The position numbers were made by a program, and so were the translations under genes. From Petasospora fabianii (taxonomy: Eukaryota; Ascomycota; Saccharomycetes; Phaffomycetales; Wickerhamomycetaceae), in assembly GCA_022641835.1 (NCBI GenBank), contig CP048727.1:1-64000 (forward strand): a DNA stretch of 64,000 nt, read 5' to 3'. The first letter of the stretch is position 1. Each line of letters begins with the position of its first letter. The notes under the pieces are model-generated. The model was not told the DNA's origin. It ran no database searches and saw only the letters and a program-made list of their open reading frames with translations. Of this stretch, positions 1 to 10,254 are shown piece after piece.

Positions 1-35
1 CACAACCCCTTGGCTGCTTCAAGCGATCAGCAACA

Positions 36-959
36 ATGTCCGCCCTTCCACAGTACACTGTCTCCGACTACTCCAAGTTCGCCCTCGCCGGTGCTATCGG
101 CTGTGGTGTCACCCACGGTGCCATGACCCCAATTGACGTTGTCAAGACCAGAATTCAGCTTGACCCAGTTACCTACAACAAGGGTACCATTGGTTCCTTC
201 AGACAGGTTATTGCTGGTGAGGGTGCCGGTGCCTTGCTTACCGGTCTTGGTCCAACCGTCCTTGGTTACTCTCTCCAGGGTGCCTTCAAGTTCGGTGGTT
301 ACGAGCTTTTCAAGAAGACCTTCATCGACTACCTCGGTGTTGAGACCGCTACCAAGTACAAGGATGCTGTCTACATTGGTTCTGCCGCTATTGCTGAGTT
401 CTTTGCTGATATTGCCCTTTGTCCACTTGAGGCTACCAGAATTAGATTGGTCTCCCAGCCAAACTTTGCCAACGGTCTTATTGGTGGTTTCTCCAAGATC
501 TTGAAGGAGGAGGGTGTTGGTTCTTTCTACAACGGTTTCACTCCAATCTTGTTCAAGCAGATTCCATACAACATTGCTAAGTTCTTGGTCTTCGAGAGAG
601 CCGCTGAGCTTTACTACGGTTTCCTTCCAACTCCAAAGGCTGAGTTGTCTCAGGGTACCCACACTCTTATCAACTTGGGTGCTGGTTTGACTGCCGGTTT
701 CGCTGCCGCCATTGTTTCCCAGCCAGCTGACACTTTGTTGTCTAAGGTCAACAAGACCAAGAAGGCTCCAGGTCAGTCCACCATTGGTCTCCTCGGTCAG
801 CTCGCTAAGGAGCTCGGTGTTGTTGGTTCTTTCGCCGGTTTGCCAACCAGATTGGTCATGGTCGGTACCTTGACCTCTCTCCAGTTCACCATCTACGGTT
901 CCCTTAAGCCAGCTTTGAACTGTCCACCATCCATCGAGATTGGCGGTAAGGGCCACTAA
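36..959 (+). CDS. MIR1: Mitochondrial phosphate carrier
   Basis: Imports inorganic phosphate with protons across the inner mitochondrial membrane for ATP synthesis. The 307-residue product has three carrier repeats, each opening with the PX[DE]XX[KR] signature: PIDVVK at residue 32, PLEATR at 130 and PADTLL at 230 (the third lacks the final basic residue at that position). The length and the segment [10 protein letters not shown] match yeast Mir1, not the Pic2 paralog, which is usually longer. The start is the first ATG after a short A-rich leader; only 35 bases of upstream sequence are in the window, so the promoter is missing. Codon use is very biased (GGT, CCA, AGA, AAG), as expected for a highly expressed gene. 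It is convergent with the YRA1-like gene. Family assignment is secure; MIR1 rather than PIC2 is inferred from length and similarity. Confidence 0.93.
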   Translation: MSALPQYTVSDYSKFALAGAIGCGVTHGAMTPIDVVKTRIQLDPVTYNKGTIGSFRQVIAGEGAGALLTGLGPTVLGYSLQGAFKFGGYELFKKTFIDYLGVETATKYKDAVYIGSAAIAEFFADIALCPLEATRIRLVSQPNFANGLIGGFSKILKEEGVGSFYNGFTPILFKQIPYNIAKFLVFERAAELYYGFLPTPKAELSQGTHTLINLGAGLTAGFAAAIVSQPADTLLSKVNKTKKAPGQSTIGLLGQLAKELGVVGSFAGLPTRLVMVGTLTSLQFTIYGSLKPALNCPPSIEIGGKGH

Positions 960-1384
960 ATGCTCCAATCCCCCTTCTCAGACCAAAATTGATTGATTTC
1001 ATACAAATGGATTAATCGAAAACCATAAACACACACACAAACACACACTCATATTCAGAATGATAGAATGACTCACCTCTCCTTTGTTTATCCCACCCCC
1101 CTTCTTTTGACACTCTTCATTCTTCTTCGTGCTCTCTTTTGACGATCTTCTGCCTTGATGGGGGGAGGTTGTTTGTACATAACGGTGGAGAGTGGTCGAT
1201 GTGATAATATAATTTCTCGACAAGATTAATAATGAGTTCTTTTCAAACTAATAGACTTTTCTCATGTAGTGACTTTTCGTTTCATTTACATATAATACAT
1301 AATCTGTGGTGACCGCTGCACATCAAGCATAACGCAGAACCCGCCTTTTTTCACTCTCTCCTAGATTTCCTCCAACAACAGTAT
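960..1384. other. Convergent intergenic spacer between MIR1 and YRA1
   Basis: 425 bases between two stop codons. It holds a short CA-rich tract near 1030-1050 and AT-rich 3' UTR-like sequence. No open frame with coding character, tRNA or clear structured RNA was seen. Confidence 0.6.
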
Positions 1385-2299
1385 TCACTCAGCAGAGGCA
1401 AATGGCTTGTTGTCCATGTACTCCTCCAACTCTCTGTCCAAATCCTCGGTGGTTTTCTTCTTTTCCCTTGGTGGACGACCTCCTCTTCTACCACCGTCTC
1501 TGGATCCTCTAGATTCACGATCAGTAGCTGGTTCATCACCTCTCATATAGGCATCGAGTTCATTATCCAAATCCTGAGCAGTCTTGGCCCTTGGTCTTTC
1601 CCTTCTTCCTCCTCTTCTCTCCTCTCTTTCAGTGCTTGGTAAGGCGACAATTCTCAGCGGCTTTATAAGTTCCACAGTGATGATTTGGCCACCGGCTTTA
1701 CGATTGTTGTAACTCTCAACAGCAGCAGTGTTATCATCCACTTTGTAATATTGAGCATATGCTGTGCCCGTACTGCGTCCAGAACGATCAAACTCAATGT
1801 AGCAGAAGGTGAGCTTTCCAATTCTGTCAAGAAGCAATTCAAGTTCGCTCTCAGTGATGTCGTACTTCAAATTGGTGATCTTGATGTAGTATCTTCCCTG
1901 CATCAGCCTCTGAGCACGGGATCTGCTATTCAAAGGACCTTCCTCGATTTCAAGGCCTCTTCTCTTAGGTCTTCTGTCAGAGTCACGGTCTCTATAGTCA
2001 CCAGGACGGGACCCACCTCTTTCACCGGAACGGGAACGGGAACGTCTTGAACGATACCCTGTATCACGTGAATAACGATCTCTTCTTGGGCCTCTAGACT
2101 GGCGCTGTGATTTGGGTTGTTAGCGGGCTGTGTTTGGTAAATTGCGTTTGGGGGAATCATCTCCACACATTGGCCCACTTGTTGGTGACCCTGGGGTGAA
2201 CAACCAGTGCGCGGGGAATCAAACATAGGAGTAAAGACGCACCTGTGGCTTATCATTGCCAATAATCTCATCAAGAGACTTCTCCAAAAGACTGCTCAT
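1385..2299 (-). CDS. YRA1: mRNA export adaptor of the REF/ALY family (spliced)
   Basis: Binds nuclear mRNA and hands it to the Mex67 export receptor; works with the Sub2 helicase in TREX. Two exons are inferred: 2243-2299 (19 codons) and 1385-2104, joined in phase across a 138-base intron, giving 258 residues. The N-terminus carries the short conserved REF motif LLEKSLDEIIG. An arginine/serine-rich stretch follows (about 20-75), then an RRM at about 90-167 (RYYIKITNLKYD, later TAYAQYY). Two C-terminal copies of an acidic motif, DLDNELDAYM (about 197-206) and DLDRELEEYM (about 240-249), match the C-terminal REF box. The donor is GTGCGT and the branch/acceptor is GCTAAC...CACAG. Retaining the intron reads into a stop within eight codons. 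S. cerevisiae YRA1 is also spliced and is autoregulated through its intron; whether that holds here is inference. YRA2 is the alternative. Confidence 0.88.
2105..2242 (-). other. YRA1 intron with GTGCGT donor
   Basis: 138 bases on the minus strand. The donor is CAG|GTGCGT, the branch is GCTAAC and the acceptor AATCACAG. Removing it joins the N-terminal REF motif to the RS-rich region in frame, which supports the model. The donor differs from the GTAAGT used by four other inferred introns in this window. Confidence 0.8.
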
Positions 2300-2529
2300 T
2301 GTTTATGGATCCTTGGATTCAGTTGCTGGTACAGCAATATAGAGAAAGATTCCCCTAAATAAGAAGGAGCCTCTTCTCTGTTGTGTTTTTCGTCGACGCT
2401 TCCTGATTTTGATGTGGCGCGAACCACTTTGAGGTCTACGACTTTTATATATGTTACGCTTTTAGTCTACAACTTCACTTTCAAGTACCATTACATCTTT
2501 CCATTAGTCAGATTATTTTGTAGACTTCA

Positions 2530-4611
2530 TCACAGAGCAGCAATGTCCTCAAATACATCCTTGAATCTCTGCTCATTGTACTTGATACCCTTCTTGAACT
2601 GCTCAAACTCAGCTCTTAACCCACCATCCACATAGACTAGATTACCCCAGGCAACACTTAATCTGTATGCAGCTTCACTTGAAGCCTGTGCAACCTCAAG
2701 ACCTTTGGTCTTCAAGGTATTCGCCACAAGATCAGCAATCTTGGAGGACTTGTACTTGCAGGCGTATGCACTATAGTTAAGCACCACAGTAGCGAGAGCG
2801 TTGGCAACGTTGACAGCGTGCTTACCAGTGCCATCAGTGAGGGCAACTTGATTGAGGATTCTTGTGGTGATTCCGGTATCAGTAATGATTGGAACACCCC
2901 AAGTGGTATTGAGGAAGATGTTGGAGATAATTCTAAAAGTCATAAACAGGATTGGTGGTGAATTAGGTGTCAGGCCCTTATCAAAGACATCTCCGAGTAC
3001 TTCTGGTGGGGCTGGGACTGTGGAGATGATGAGTCTGATGATATCAAATCCTGGAAGAGCATTGGTCCAATTCGTGAGAATCGTGGTGGCAACCTTGAAC
3101 AGATACTCCGTGTCCTGTGTCTGGAATGCATTCTCAATGAGCTTGAGTTCGTCATCGGTGAAAGACTTCTCTGTCTCGTTGAACTTTTTGACACCTTTCA
3201 AAATCGCATCGCTGTTATTTGAGGTGAAGCCGAGATAGTCAGTGTGTGGGACAAGCTTTGCACGTCTGACATCGGCATATGGATTCACAGTGTCAGATGC
3301 CTGATTAATAGTGACGCCCTGTGTGTTCTTAGCGATGAAGTCGACAACCTGGTCAGTGAAAGACATCGGAAGCTCATTCTTCTCCAGGAATCTTTGAGCT
3401 GCAACATATGGGTTTTCTGATGCATTGTATGGAAGCTTCAGTGGTGGAGCACCTTCTTGGACATCAACATCGAATACAAAGTCCCATGTCTTACCATCAA
3501 ATTCTTGTTTCTGATCCGATGTTCCACCGCTGACAACTTCACCAATCTTGTTCCATTTACCTTCGGACCACTGATGGGCTTCATTAATGCCAGTTGGGGA
3601 CTTGACAACGATAACTTGGCCCTCTTTTTTACCAGGGCGTTGGAGTGTCTCTGGTGGTTGAGTCTTAGATTCATCAAAGCTCTGGGCGTTCAACGCCATG
3701 CTTTCAACAGCCTCATTGAATTCCTTGATCTCATCAATAGTAGCAGTCCTCTCTGGATCACGAGTGAAGACACGAACCATACCATCACTGCTGCCACTCA
3801 CGATATCGCCATTTGGCAAGCTAGCAATAGACCAGACTGACACACATGGCAAAGTAATCACCTGGATAGCCTTACCTTCTCTCCAGACTCTGATGGTTCT
3901 ATCTTCACCGGCAGACACAATGTCACCATTAGGTAACACAATCACATCGTAGACGAAGGACTCGTGTCCTACCAGCTCCTGGACCAACTTTCCATCAAAG
4001 TCACAAACTCTTATCGTACCATCGTTAGATGTGCTGATGAAGCCCACACCATCAGGTAGAAGAGCTAATGATCTGACCACATCCAAGTGACCAACGAATG
4101 TCCTGATCTCCTTGTCCTTGCTCCACAACTTGACTGTTTTATCGGCAGAACACGTGAGATAACGACCGTTACCCAAGATCTTCACGTCCCACACGGATGC
4201 ACTGTGGCCCTCCAGTGTGTATTTTAGCAAATTATTCTCCCACACTTTCGCAGTGGTATCCCAGGAGCCACTAATGACCTCTTTGCCATCACAATCGAGA
4301 GCACACACGTTGGACTCGTGACCGATCAGAACAAACTTGGGATCGACATCTGAAGTGTACAGATCAGTCACGTTGATTAGCTTATCCTGACCACCAGACA
4401 AGACAGACGTTGTCTTTTCATCATACGCAAGTGAATTGACATACCCATTAGAGACAAAGTTGTCACGAGGGTTCCAGAAACCGTCTTTTGTCCATACTTT
4501 CACGGTCTTGTCACGGGATGCTGAGATAATGGTGTCGTTGAAAGGGGCCACCACAGCTCTGACGTCCGCAGAGTGCGCATTGAGCGTAGCAGACAGTTTG
4601 AACACCGACAT
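2530..4611 (-). CDS. DOA1: WD-repeat ubiquitin-binding Cdc48 cofactor
   Basis: Doa1/Ufd3 binds Cdc48 and ubiquitin and affects ubiquitin recycling, multivesicular body sorting and degradation of mitochondrial proteins. The product is 693 residues (S. cerevisiae about 715). Seven WD40-type repeats fill roughly residues 1-300, with strong matches such as VISGSWDTTAKVW, LTCSADKTVKLWS and DIVSAGEDRTIRVW. A PFU ubiquitin-binding domain follows (about 335-430), with EAHQWSEGKWNKIGEV and KTWDFVFDV. The C-terminal PUL armadillo-like domain runs from about 440 to the end. I chose the ATG at 4611 (MSVFKLSATL); three further codons upstream start only with TTG. The gene is head-to-head with SAC1 across about 270 bases. 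Assignment is confident because all three domains appear in order. Confidence 0.95.
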   Translation of the reverse strand: MSVFKLSATLNAHSADVRAVVAPFNDTIISASRDKTVKVWTKDGFWNPRDNFVSNGYVNSLAYDEKTTSVLSGGQDKLINVTDLYTSDVDPKFVLIGHESNVCALDCDGKEVISGSWDTTAKVWENNLLKYTLEGHSASVWDVKILGNGRYLTCSADKTVKLWSKDKEIRTFVGHLDVVRSLALLPDGVGFISTSNDGTIRVCDFDGKLVQELVGHESFVYDVIVLPNGDIVSAGEDRTIRVWREGKAIQVITLPCVSVWSIASLPNGDIVSGSSDGMVRVFTRDPERTATIDEIKEFNEAVESMALNAQSFDESKTQPPETLQRPGKKEGQVIVVKSPTGINEAHQWSEGKWNKIGEVVSGGTSDQKQEFDGKTWDFVFDVDVQEGAPPLKLPYNASENPYVAAQRFLEKNELPMSFTDQVVDFIAKNTQGVTINQASDTVNPYADVRRAKLVPHTDYLGFTSNNSDAILKGVKKFNETEKSFTDDELKLIENAFQTQDTEYLFKVATTILTNWTNALPGFDIIRLIISTVPAPPEVLGDVFDKGLTPNSPPILFMTFRIISNIFLNTTWGVPIITDTGITTRILNQVALTDGTGKHAVNVANALATVVLNYSAYACKYKSSKIADLVANTLKTKGLEVAQASSEAAYRLSVAWGNLVYVDGGLRAEFEQFKKGIKYNEQRFKDVFEDIAAL

Positions 4612-4881
4612 CTCAGGCAATTGATCTCTGGTACCTGATACTGAAGACTGTCCCTAAAAAAGTTGACGTTACAAGCACCTTGAAATAGAAAGATAATCCA
4701 TTTCCCCATCCTCTCGGTGGCAAACTAGAAGTGGGGTGTCCGGGTGTGCCCCAATGGCTCCCCGCGAGTTCCGACAAATCAGTTCAGGCGCAGTTTTGGC
4801 AGCAGGCATCTTAGTGCTTAGCAATTGACAGCGCAATAGACGCGTTTCCCCTCGCAGAAACAGCCTAGAGAATTACCTGAG
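4612..4881. promoter_or_regulatory. Divergent DOA1/SAC1 promoter region
   Basis: 270 bases between two divergent starts. An ACGCGT hexamer (MCB-like) lies at 4840-4845, about 37 bases before the SAC1 start. Its role is untested and neither gene is a classic G1/S gene. Confidence 0.35.
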
Positions 4882-6729
4882 ATGGCATCTCCCCTCCTTT
4901 ACGCCAAAAATGGCGACGGCTACGTCTTTAAGCTCTCCCATGGCGCTTCCGCGGCACTCCACATTGGCCTCAACGGTTCCCACCTGGTGAAGCCAGAGCT
5001 CTTCCCAGTCTCTGGAATCAACCAGATCGCTTCCATCATCGGTGTCATCAGACTTCGTTCCTCGAGATACATCATTGTAGCGTCCAAGACCGCCGAGGTT
5101 GGTCAGATCCGCGGAAATTCCATCCTCAAGGTGGTTGAGTACAAGGTGCTCCCATTGTCCAACTCATTCCTCAAGGATGACGACGAACAGAAGTATCTTG
5201 AGCTCCTCAAGTTCCATCTAGATACCGCACAGCTCTACTTCTCCTACAACTACGACCTCACCAACTCCCACCAGAGACTCTCTGAGCAGCAGCGTGCACC
5301 GGGAGCCGCCATTTGGAAGCACGCAGACAACAGATTCTTTTGGAACTACTATGTCACGGAGGAATTGATGGATTTAGCTAAGAACGACTCCAATGTTGAT
5401 CCATTCATCGTCCCATTGATCTACGGTTACGCCAACATCATTGACACTACTACAAACCTCAAGGCTATCTCCTTCGGTATCATCACGAGAAGATCAAGAT
5501 TTAGAGCAGGTACAAGATACTTCCGCCGTGGTATTGACGCTAACGGTAACGTAGCCAACTACAATGAGACAGAGCAATTGTTAATCGTTCACTCTGCCAA
5601 GGATGCATACGAAACATATAGTTACATTCAGACTAGAGGTTCCGTTCCAGTGTACTGGGCCGAGGTGAACAACTTGAAGTACAAGCCAGATCTCAGTATT
5701 GGTGAACCACCACTCGATGCCACAAAGAAGCATTTTGATCAGCAGATTGAATTGTATGGTGAGAACTACCTTGTCAACTTGGTGAATCAGAAGGGTTACG
5801 AACTTCCAGTTAAGAACGCCTACGAAAACATTGTCAGTGCCATCAACAATCCGAAGTTGCACTATGTCTACTTTGATTATCACCACGAATGCAGAAACTT
5901 GAAATGGCACAGAGTGAAGATCCTCATTGAACATTTAACCAAGCTTGGTCTGTCCAATGATGATTTCTATCATGAGCGCAGCGTTGATGGTGTCGCTCAG
6001 GTCTTGCACAAGCAAGGCTCCGTTGTTCGTACAAACTGTATGGACTGCTTGGATAGAACAAACGTCGTTCAATCCACCATGGCACACTGGATCTTGCAAA
6101 GACAGTTCGAAGTTAGTGGTGTCTTGTCACCAGGTCATGTGTGGGAGAATGATAAGAGCTTATTGTTCAAGTTCCAGAACATGTGGGCTGACAATGCTGA
6201 TGCTGTGAGTAAGGCATACTCCGGTACCGGTGCCTTGAAGACCGATTACACGAGAACCGGTAAGAGAACGAAGAAGGGTGCTTTGAACGATCTGATCAAC
6301 TCTATTACCAGATACTACAGAAACAACTTGCGTGATGGCCCAAGACAGGATTCCTTCGATCTCTTCCTTGGTCAGTTTGCTCCATTCGAATCTGTTCAGT
6401 CTCCATTTGATGACAAGAGACCGCCATTTGTTCAGGCGGTTCCATATATCTTCTTGGCATCATCAGTGTTATTCCTTGCTACGTTGATCTTCCCAAGAGG
6501 TTCCTTGACAAGTCTGAAGAACTTCTTCCTCTTAGCGACATGTTTCCTGGCTTCCGGCTTCACGGGCCATTACATGTTGAAGAATGGTTTGCAATTTGTG
6601 AGCTGGCCAAACCTTGTTGACTTAGACTTCTTGATCAAGAGAGATATCTTTGCAGATGGTAAGGTTTCCGGCGTTAGATTTGTCAAGAATACCAAGTATC
6701 ACAGTCCAACTACTTCGAAGGCTGATTGA
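4882..6729 (+). CDS. SAC1: Phosphoinositide 4-phosphatase of ER/Golgi
   Basis: Hydrolyses mainly PI4P at the ER and Golgi, controlling lipid exchange and secretion. The 615-residue product aligns end to end with yeast Sac1 (623). The catalytic CX5R(T) motif is intact: CMDCLDRT with Cys386 and Arg392. Other family blocks are seen: the FFWNYY region, RRSRFRAGTRYFRRG, TRGSVPVYWAE and VYFDYHHECR. Two C-terminal hydrophobic segments (about 526-548 and 556-578) form the membrane anchor that holds the N-terminal catalytic part in the cytosol. A CTG codon lies at the conserved leucine of KLGLSND, which supports standard decoding. The ATG at 4882 begins MASPLLYAKNGDGYVFKL, like the family N-terminus. 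The gene is convergent with TRP3. Confidence 0.97.
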   Translation: MASPLLYAKNGDGYVFKLSHGASAALHIGLNGSHLVKPELFPVSGINQIASIIGVIRLRSSRYIIVASKTAEVGQIRGNSILKVVEYKVLPLSNSFLKDDDEQKYLELLKFHLDTAQLYFSYNYDLTNSHQRLSEQQRAPGAAIWKHADNRFFWNYYVTEELMDLAKNDSNVDPFIVPLIYGYANIIDTTTNLKAISFGIITRRSRFRAGTRYFRRGIDANGNVANYNETEQLLIVHSAKDAYETYSYIQTRGSVPVYWAEVNNLKYKPDLSIGEPPLDATKKHFDQQIELYGENYLVNLVNQKGYELPVKNAYENIVSAINNPKLHYVYFDYHHECRNLKWHRVKILIEHLTKLGLSNDDFYHERSVDGVAQVLHKQGSVVRTNCMDCLDRTNVVQSTMAHWILQRQFEVSGVLSPGHVWENDKSLLFKFQNMWADNADAVSKAYSGTGALKTDYTRTGKRTKKGALNDLINSITRYYRNNLRDGPRQDSFDLFLGQFAPFESVQSPFDDKRPPFVQAVPYIFLASSVLFLATLIFPRGSLTSLKNFFLLATCFLASGFTGHYMLKNGLQFVSWPNLVDLDFLIKRDIFADGKVSGVRFVKNTKYHSPTTSKAD

Positions 6730-6883
6730 TCAATTGGCGAGGCGACACTCCCTGAAGGTTAAACTATCTCCAGACCCGTGGTAAGATGTGGTGTATTAGT
6801 AGAAACGTCCGAGGGTCAACTATCCCTTAATTCTAATTCTTGAAAATGAATGATCTTTTGTATTAACATGCAGTGGAAGGAGC

Positions 6884-8338
6884 TTATGTAGAAAGGATTT
6901 CATTGACAAATGCTGCGGTGTCCTGAGCTCTCATCAAGGCTTCACCAACGAGGAAACCGTGTACATCGTCACTGTACTTTTTGGCGTCTTCACCTGACAA
7001 GATACCCGAGAGGGCGAGAAGAACGGTACCCTTAGGGGTCATCTCAGCCAAAGAAGAGGTAGTGTTTAAGTCCACAGTGAAGGAGTGCAAATCTCTGTTG
7101 TTAACACCAATGACCTTTGGAGCCAACACCAATGCTCTCTCATATTCGTCCTTCGAGCTCACTTCGACCAATGGCTCCATACCAAGCTCCACAGAGTATG
7201 TGTATAGTCTCTTTAGAAGAGCATCATCAAGCATCTTCACAATCAACAGCACAGTGTCAGCACCGGCAAGTCTTGCCTCCAATATCTGATATTCGGAGAA
7301 GATGAACTCCTTTCTGAGGACGGCGGGTCTGTCTTCAAGATTTCCAACAACCTGACGCACGTTCTTCATATCATCCAACGAGCCCTTGAACCAGTGTGGT
7401 TCTGTGAGCACAGAAATAGCAGATGCACCGGCCCTAGCATAGTTCAGTGCCTGAGCAGCAGCATTTGCCTGTAGGTCAATTGGACCCTTGGATGGTGATG
7501 CTCTCTTCACCTCAGCGATGAGTGCCTTCTTTGGGGCATTTTTTTTCAATCTTGCAGCAAAATCGATCAATGGTGGGGCCAGGCCGAGGTCCAAGTTCCT
7601 TTTCAGGTCGTCAAATGAATAGCCTGGGACCTTCTGCTGTTCTTCAACATCTTTCTGTCTCTGTGCATAAATCTTGTCCAAGATCGAAGTCTTGGCCATC
7701 TTCTTAGCGTCACCATTCTCAACATCCTCAGCTGGGGCAGCGCCAGACCAGTAAGGGCTTCTGTACCTCAAGATGTTTCTCATCATAAGATGACCCTCCT
7801 CAGTGAGAATACTCTCAGGATGGAACTGAACACCTTCTATCGTGTACTTCTTGTGACGGACACCCATGATGATACCGGATTCGGTTGTGGCTGTGACTTC
7901 GAGATCTTTTGGGAGAGTTCCATTGGAGCCAGCAAGAGAGTGATATCTCGTTACAGCAACACCCTGTGGAACGTTCTCGAACATACCTTTACCGTCGTGC
8001 TTGATGGTGGAGGTCTTACCATGAACGATCTCACCAGCATAGCTAACTTCACCACCAAAGACGGAGAACATGCACTGTTGGCCCATACAGATACCAAAGA
8101 TCGGTTTCTTACCAGCAAAGTATTTGATAGCATCTCTTGAGATACCAGCGTCTGTGAGTGGGTGTCCTGGGCCAGGAGAGATAAGGAGGATATCTGGATT
8201 GATCTTTTCGATCTCCTCTACGGTGATCTTGTCGTTTCTAAAAACCTCCACGCGGGCACCTTCCTGGCAGAGGTACTCGTAAAGATTCCAGGTGAAGGAG
8301 TCGTAGTTGTCGATGAGGACGACGTGTGTCTGGGACAT
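6884..8338 (-). CDS. TRP3: Anthranilate synthase glutaminase / indole-3-glycerol-phosphate synthase
   Basis: A bifunctional tryptophan enzyme. The N-terminal glutamine amidotransferase supplies ammonia to Trp2, and the C-terminal indole-3-glycerol-phosphate synthase closes the indole ring. The product is 484 residues, the same size as S. cerevisiae Trp3. The glutaminase triad is visible: Cys84 in FGICMGQQ, then His173 and Glu175 in QFHPES. The synthase domain starts near residue 215 ([15 protein letters not shown]) and contains [24 protein letters not shown] and GVNNRDL. No PRA-isomerase domain is fused, as in Saccharomyces and unlike many filamentous fungi. A Gcn4-type ATGACTC lies about 92 bases upstream of the start. 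Head-to-head with CDC11. Confidence 0.96.
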   Translation of the reverse strand: MSQTHVVLIDNYDSFTWNLYEYLCQEGARVEVFRNDKITVEEIEKINPDILLISPGPGHPLTDAGISRDAIKYFAGKKPIFGICMGQQCMFSVFGGEVSYAGEIVHGKTSTIKHDGKGMFENVPQGVAVTRYHSLAGSNGTLPKDLEVTATTESGIIMGVRHKKYTIEGVQFHPESILTEEGHLMMRNILRYRSPYWSGAAPAEDVENGDAKKMAKTSILDKIYAQRQKDVEEQQKVPGYSFDDLKRNLDLGLAPPLIDFAARLKKNAPKKALIAEVKRASPSKGPIDLQANAAAQALNYARAGASAISVLTEPHWFKGSLDDMKNVRQVVGNLEDRPAVLRKEFIFSEYQILEARLAGADTVLLIVKMLDDALLKRLYTYSVELGMEPLVEVSSKDEYERALVLAPKVIGVNNRDLHSFTVDLNTTSSLAEMTPKGTVLLALSGILSGEDAKKYSDDVHGFLVGEALMRAQDTAAFVNEILST

Positions 8339-8429
8339 ACTGTTGCTTTGTTGGTTGTGGTGGCAAGAGACAGTGAGATCAATGTCAGAGCCTCAAAGTT
8401 TACTCATCTGAAGCCCGGCTCGAACGAAC

Positions 8430-8436
8430 GAGTCAT
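8430..8436 (-). promoter_or_regulatory. Gcn4-type site upstream of TRP3
   Basis: Reads ATGACTC on the TRP3 strand, seven bases of the consensus RTGACTCAT. It lies about 92-98 bases before the TRP3 start, a usual distance for a Gcn4 site in an amino-acid gene. Confidence 0.55.
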
Positions 8437-8511
8437 CGCGAGGGTGTCCGGGTTTCATCGCGAAGTCATTCGATATACAATCAGAGTGATTACGTAAACG
8501 TTCCGTTATTG

Positions 8512-8519
8512 TTACCCGG
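8512..8519. promoter_or_regulatory. Reb1-type site TTACCCGG
   Basis: A full match to the Reb1 general regulatory factor core, placed inside the divergent TRP3/CDC11 promoter where such factors commonly keep nucleosomes away. Confidence 0.5.
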
Positions 8520-8767
8520 CGAGCGCGAAATTGAGAAACGTCCCCGATCTGTTGTTACGCGTCGGGAATTTTCATAACATACTGAAACAAATAAGAAGCA
8601 AGGACAAACCCAGGCATTCTCCAGGTTGTTGACTGTTGACATTCGCCAGTGAATAGGACCTCCTCTATCACTCTTCACTAGTTGATTTCCAGAAGAGCCA
8701 CGTGTACGAACATTACACACTACTCGACATACTAGCGGTCTCTACTAACGTATCCCCACGACACGAA

Positions 8768-8816
8768 ACACACACACAAACACACACACACAGACGCACA
8801 TATATATACAACACCA
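8768..8816. repeat. CA-rich then TA microsatellite in CDC11 leader
   Basis: Runs of CA with occasional interruptions, then a short ATATATATA run, ending a few bases before the CDC11 ATG. Confidence 0.8.
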
Positions 8817-8818
8817 GC

Positions 8819-10030
8819 ATGTCTGTCACCTCCGCAGCTCTTAGAAAGAGAAAGACCCTCAAGAAGGGAATTCAGTTCACATTGATGGTTGTTGGACAGT
8901 CCGGAACTGGTAGATCCACATTCATCAACTCCCTGTGTGGTCAACAGGTTGTGGACACATCTAGCACCATCCCCGCTCCTACAGACAGTTCTGAGGACCG
9001 TGACTTCCACTTGAGAGAGGAGCAGGTTGAGCTCGAGGACAATGAAGGTGTTAAGATCTCCCTTTCCATTATCGACACACCTGGTTTTGGTGACTCTCTG
9101 GATAACTCTTCAAGCTTCAACATCATCACAGACTTCATCAAACACCAGTACGACGAAGTGCTCGTCGAGGAGAGCAGAGTGAGAAGAAACCCAAGATTCA
9201 AGGATTCGAGAGTCCACGCCGTTATCTACTTCATCAATGCTACCGGTCACGGTCTCAAAGAGATTGACATTGAGCTGCTCAAGCAACTCTCTGGTCTCAC
9301 CAACGTGATCCCTGTTATCTCTAAGGCCGATTCGCTGACACGTGAAGAATTGATCCTTAACAAGAAACTGATTCTGGAAGACCTCAAACATTACCAGATT
9401 GAGCTTTACGATTTCCCATACGACTTGGAAAATGACGACACAGAGACCATCGACACGAACTCGTATCTCAGATCATTGATTCCATTCTCCGTTGTGGGGT
9501 CTAACCAGGTGTTTGAAGTCAACGGTGAGCTCATCAGGGGAAGAAAATATCCATGGGGATTCATCAACATTGAGGACCATGAACTTTCTGACTTTGTGAT
9601 ACTGAGAAACTTGCTCCTCATCTCTCACTTGCAAGACCTTAAGGATTATACCCACGAGATTCTTTACGAGAGATACAGAACAGAAGCACTCAGTGGTGGA
9701 GGCCTTCCAGATCATTTGCAAGGACAGGTCAATTCTCAAGGAGGAAGCACACCATCTCTCAAGTCGCCATACATTAAGCAGGAGGGCGCTGAATCCTTGA
9801 ACTCTGTCAACTCCCCGGCTTTGAACAACCACAACGACACATACCTGGCCCGTGAGGAGCAGATCAGACTTGAAGAGGAGAGATTGAAGGCATTCGAGGA
9901 GAGAGTGCAGAAGGACTTGATGCAGAAGAAGAAGGAGCTCATGGAGAGAGAGCGCGAGTTGAGAGAGATTGAGGAGAGATTGGAAAAAGAGGCCAAGTTG
10001 AAGCAGGAGGTCGGTACGGATTCCATCTAA
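8819..10030 (+). CDS. CDC11: Septin, terminal subunit of the hetero-octamer
   Basis: Builds septin filaments at the bud neck; Cdc11 sits at the rod ends. The chosen ATG gives 403 residues starting MSVTSAALRKRKTLKKGI, very like the start of S. cerevisiae Cdc11 (MSGIIDASSALRKRKHLKRGI). The upstream open frame lies in the CA-rich leader and has no ATG that matches family sequence better. The P-loop is GQSGTGRS (26-33), with Arg in place of the usual Lys, as in Cdc11 orthologs. IIDTPGFGDSLDN, the septin unique element (RGRKYPWG, DFVILRNLLL) and a C-terminal coiled coil (about 335-398, REEQIRLEEERLKAFEERV) follow. This subunit identity is more likely than Shs1 because of length and the near-identical coiled coil. 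Confidence 0.93.
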   Translation: MSVTSAALRKRKTLKKGIQFTLMVVGQSGTGRSTFINSLCGQQVVDTSSTIPAPTDSSEDRDFHLREEQVELEDNEGVKISLSIIDTPGFGDSLDNSSSFNIITDFIKHQYDEVLVEESRVRRNPRFKDSRVHAVIYFINATGHGLKEIDIELLKQLSGLTNVIPVISKADSLTREELILNKKLILEDLKHYQIELYDFPYDLENDDTETIDTNSYLRSLIPFSVVGSNQVFEVNGELIRGRKYPWGFINIEDHELSDFVILRNLLLISHLQDLKDYTHEILYERYRTEALSGGGLPDHLQGQVNSQGGSTPSLKSPYIKQEGAESLNSVNSPALNNHNDTYLAREEQIRLEEERLKAFEERVQKDLMQKKKELMERERELREIEERLEKEAKLKQEVGTDSI

Positions 10031-10130
10031 TCGGTGTATAGGAGCAGATTCTGTTTGGTTTTCAAAAGATGTTCTCGAGCTATAATCTTAAAAGAGAAGA
10101 ACATATAAATATACTGTAGCTAGAAGACAG

Positions 10131-10138
10131 CCGGGTAA
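10131..10138. promoter_or_regulatory. Reb1-type site CCGGGTAA
   Basis: A full Reb1 core 117 bases before the start of the small gene at 10255 and downstream of CDC11; a plausible boundary and promoter element. Confidence 0.45.
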
Positions 10139-10254
10139 CCCAGCGTGCGATCTTCGATTATCGCGATTGGGATTATATACATATATATGTGTACCTCTCA
10201 ACTTCTCTTTATCTTTAGCTCAGTTAACACAAAACGTCATCAGCTTGTGCCATA

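Larger units (their letters stand above)
8339..8818. promoter_or_regulatory. Divergent TRP3/CDC11 promoter
   Basis: 480 bases with several recognisable motifs: ATGACTC on the minus strand (8430-8436), TTACCCGG (8512-8519), CGCGAAA (8524-8530), ACGCGT (8557-8562), CACGTG (8699-8704) and a CA/TA microsatellite just before the CDC11 ATG. The first fits general amino-acid control of TRP3. The Reb1-like and MCB-like sites are closer to a role for CDC11 or nucleosome clearing. All functions are inferred from motif identity. Confidence 0.5.

Noticed and set aside
27-968. A 313-codon open frame on the minus strand, over MIR1
   Set aside because: It mirrors the very biased codon use of MIR1 on the plus strand, has no family resemblance (Gly/Trp/Leu-rich), and starts outside the ATG logic of a real gene.
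1069-1075. Gcn4-type TGACTCA in the MIR1/YRA1 spacer
   Set aside because: Perfect motif but it lies between two convergent 3' ends, where no promoter is expected.
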